Below are positions 5,081 to 5,768 of a stretch of 5,768 nucleotides of DNA, one piece after another; positions within the stretch are counted from its first letter, which is position 1, and every line of letters begins with the position of its first letter. Source of the DNA: Clostridiales bacterium (GTDB lineage Bacteria; Bacillota; Clostridia; Oscillospirales; Oscillospiraceae); the NCBI GenBank assembly GCA_003522945.1, contig DPHR01000052.1:1-5768 (forward strand), written 5' to 3'. The translations under genes were made by a program, and so were the position numbers. The notes beneath the pieces were generated by a model. It searched no databases. It saw only the letters and a list, made by a program, of their open reading frames with translations, and was not told where the DNA came from.

Positions 5081-5767
5081 TTATTTAAGTTCAACACTCA
5101 TACCCGCAAGATATTTTTTCAGACGAACGCAGTCGAATATATCCACTTCGCCGTCGCCGTTCACATCGGCGTTGCTCGCGTTGATCGTTACGTTGAATCC
5201 GGCAAGATACTTCTTCAGACGGACACAGTCGAAGATATCCACTTCGCCGTCGTCATTCACATCGCCTGGAATCCGGCTCGTGACTGTTACGCCGCCCGCA
5301 ACGATATTGGCATTCACCGCGCTCTCATCCAAAGCCGCTGCCTTGAAGCCCGTGACCGTCACCTCTGCCAGCCCGTCTGGAGCATTATCCAGTACCTGGA
5401 ATTTCAGCGTCAGGATGTTCCCGTTAATTACATCCGCCGCTTCGTCGATCCAGATCGCCTTTTCGCTTTCACCAATGCCTACACTCCAGTCTTTCATGGC
5501 ACCGTCCGTGTAGCCGATGAGCTTCAGCCGAGTCTTATCGTAAGTAATCTGGAAGTTTATGCCGATAATTCCGGGGTTGCCTGCAAGGGAAATATTCAGA
5601 GAAACTTCCTTTCCCTGCGACGCCGTGGCGGAAGAAACCGTCAGTGTGGTTGCGTAGGTCGGAGCATTCTCTTTCCAGACCGCATAGAGCGTTACCGCTG
5701 CATTTGCTGTGTAGCTTCCGCCCGGCTGATACTGCGCGCTTGTTGCCGTCTTGCTCGCCGCCCAGCC
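5081..5767 (-). CDS. Dockerin-bearing surface protein with cohesin-like module, 5' end missing
   Basis: The frame is open from the right edge to the TAA, giving 228 visible C-terminal residues; an ATG at 5497 falls in the middle of a folded module and is not the start. Residues 1-31 (GWAAS...GGSYTANAAVTLYAVW) are the end of a Listeria-Bacteroides-type (Flg_new) repeat. Residues about 40-162 are a cohesin-like module (LTVSSATASQGKEVSLNISL, then GINFQITYDKTRLK, closing with AGGVTVT). Residues 168-222 are a type I-like dockerin: two loops D-V-N-[DG]-D-G-E-V-D-I-F-D, each followed by CVRLKKYLAG, 32 residues apart, with all calcium ligands at positions 1, 3, 5, 9 and 12 present. In known systems dockerins plug secreted proteins into cohesins. 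The missing N-terminus may hold a signal peptide, more repeats or an enzyme. It precedes the anchored cohesin-like protein by 16 bp. Confidence 0.88.
   Translation of the reverse strand, partial: GWAASKTATSAQYQPGGSYTANAAVTLYAVWKENAPTYATTLTVSSATASQGKEVSLNISLAGNPGIIGINFQITYDKTRLKLIGYTDGAMKDWSVGIGESEKAIWIDEAADVINGNILTLKFQVLDNAPDGLAEVTVTGFKAAALDESAVNANIVAGGVTVTSRIPGDVNDDGEVDIFDCVRLKKYLAGFNVTINASNADVNGDGEVDIFDCVRLKKYLAGMSVELK
5084..5266 (-). other. Dockerin domain, two calcium-loop segments
   Basis: The two segments are visible in DNA as direct repeats at 5108-5167 and 5204-5263, 96 bp apart with 53 of 60 positions the same. The proteins they encode are almost identical. In the standard numbering of a dockerin loop, positions 10 and 11, which help set cohesin choice in type I systems, are Ile-Phe in both segments, so a two-fold symmetric (dual) binding mode is possible. 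Only five residues (GMSVELK tail) follow the second helix, so the dockerin is strictly C-terminal. Confidence 0.85.
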
Positions 5768-5768
5768 G

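Noticed and set aside
3493..5088. Long plus-strand open frames (also 3329-4210 and 4262-4603) opposite the repeat protein
   Set aside because: They are periodic only because they are antisense to the 123-bp coding repeats. The minus strand has the signal peptide, ribosome binding site and conserved repeat residues.
5062..5097. Alternative start of the 763-aa protein at the ATG ending at 5097
   Set aside because: It would add eleven charged residues before the signal peptide and overlap the dockerin gene, and it lacks the well-spaced AAGGAG that serves the ATG at 5064.

Overview
The window looks like a piece of a chromosome from an anaerobic, fairly GC-rich Clostridia-type Firmicute of the gut or rumen (Oscillospiraceae/Ruminococcaceae-like). 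This is an inference from strong AGGAGG-type ribosome binding sites, a BrnQ carrier, an XRE regulator with a membrane tail, and surface proteins built from cohesin-like, dockerin and Listeria-Bacteroides-type modules. No species can be named from the sequence alone.

Layout. Bases 2-226 (+) are the 3' end of a YheO/DauR-type HTH regulator. It converges on brnQ (390-1739, -), a complete branched-chain amino acid carrier. The 163-bp gap between them is almost filled by a palindrome-rich element with near-perfect terminal inverted repeats (234-361); its outer hairpin, followed by six T on the minus strand, can serve as the brnQ terminator. The 257-bp divergent region 1740-1996 is AT-rich. It holds a plausible brnQ promoter (-), a 24-bp near-perfect palindrome in the brnQ leader, an extended -10 promoter (+), and a GC-rich structured leader for the next gene. 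That gene (1997-2662, +) is an XRE regulator with an N-terminal DNA-binding domain and two C-terminal membrane helices. A 17-bp-stem bidirectional terminator (2722-2757) separates it from the surface-protein pair on the minus strand.

The surface pair. The right 3 kb encodes two genes read right to left, 16 bp apart, probably one transcript. The first (5081 to beyond the right edge) shows the end of a Listeria-Bacteroides-type repeat, a cohesin-like module and a C-terminal dockerin with two intact calcium loops. The second (2773-5064, 763 aa) has a signal peptide, a related cohesin-like module, fourteen ~41-residue Cys/His repeats and a C-terminal membrane anchor. Together they read as a small cell-surface assembly: a dockerin-bearing extracellular protein made next to a wall- or membrane-tethered protein that displays a cohesin-like head on a Cys-rich stalk. 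This is the most interesting part of the window; the binding between the two is a hypothesis, not something the sequence proves.
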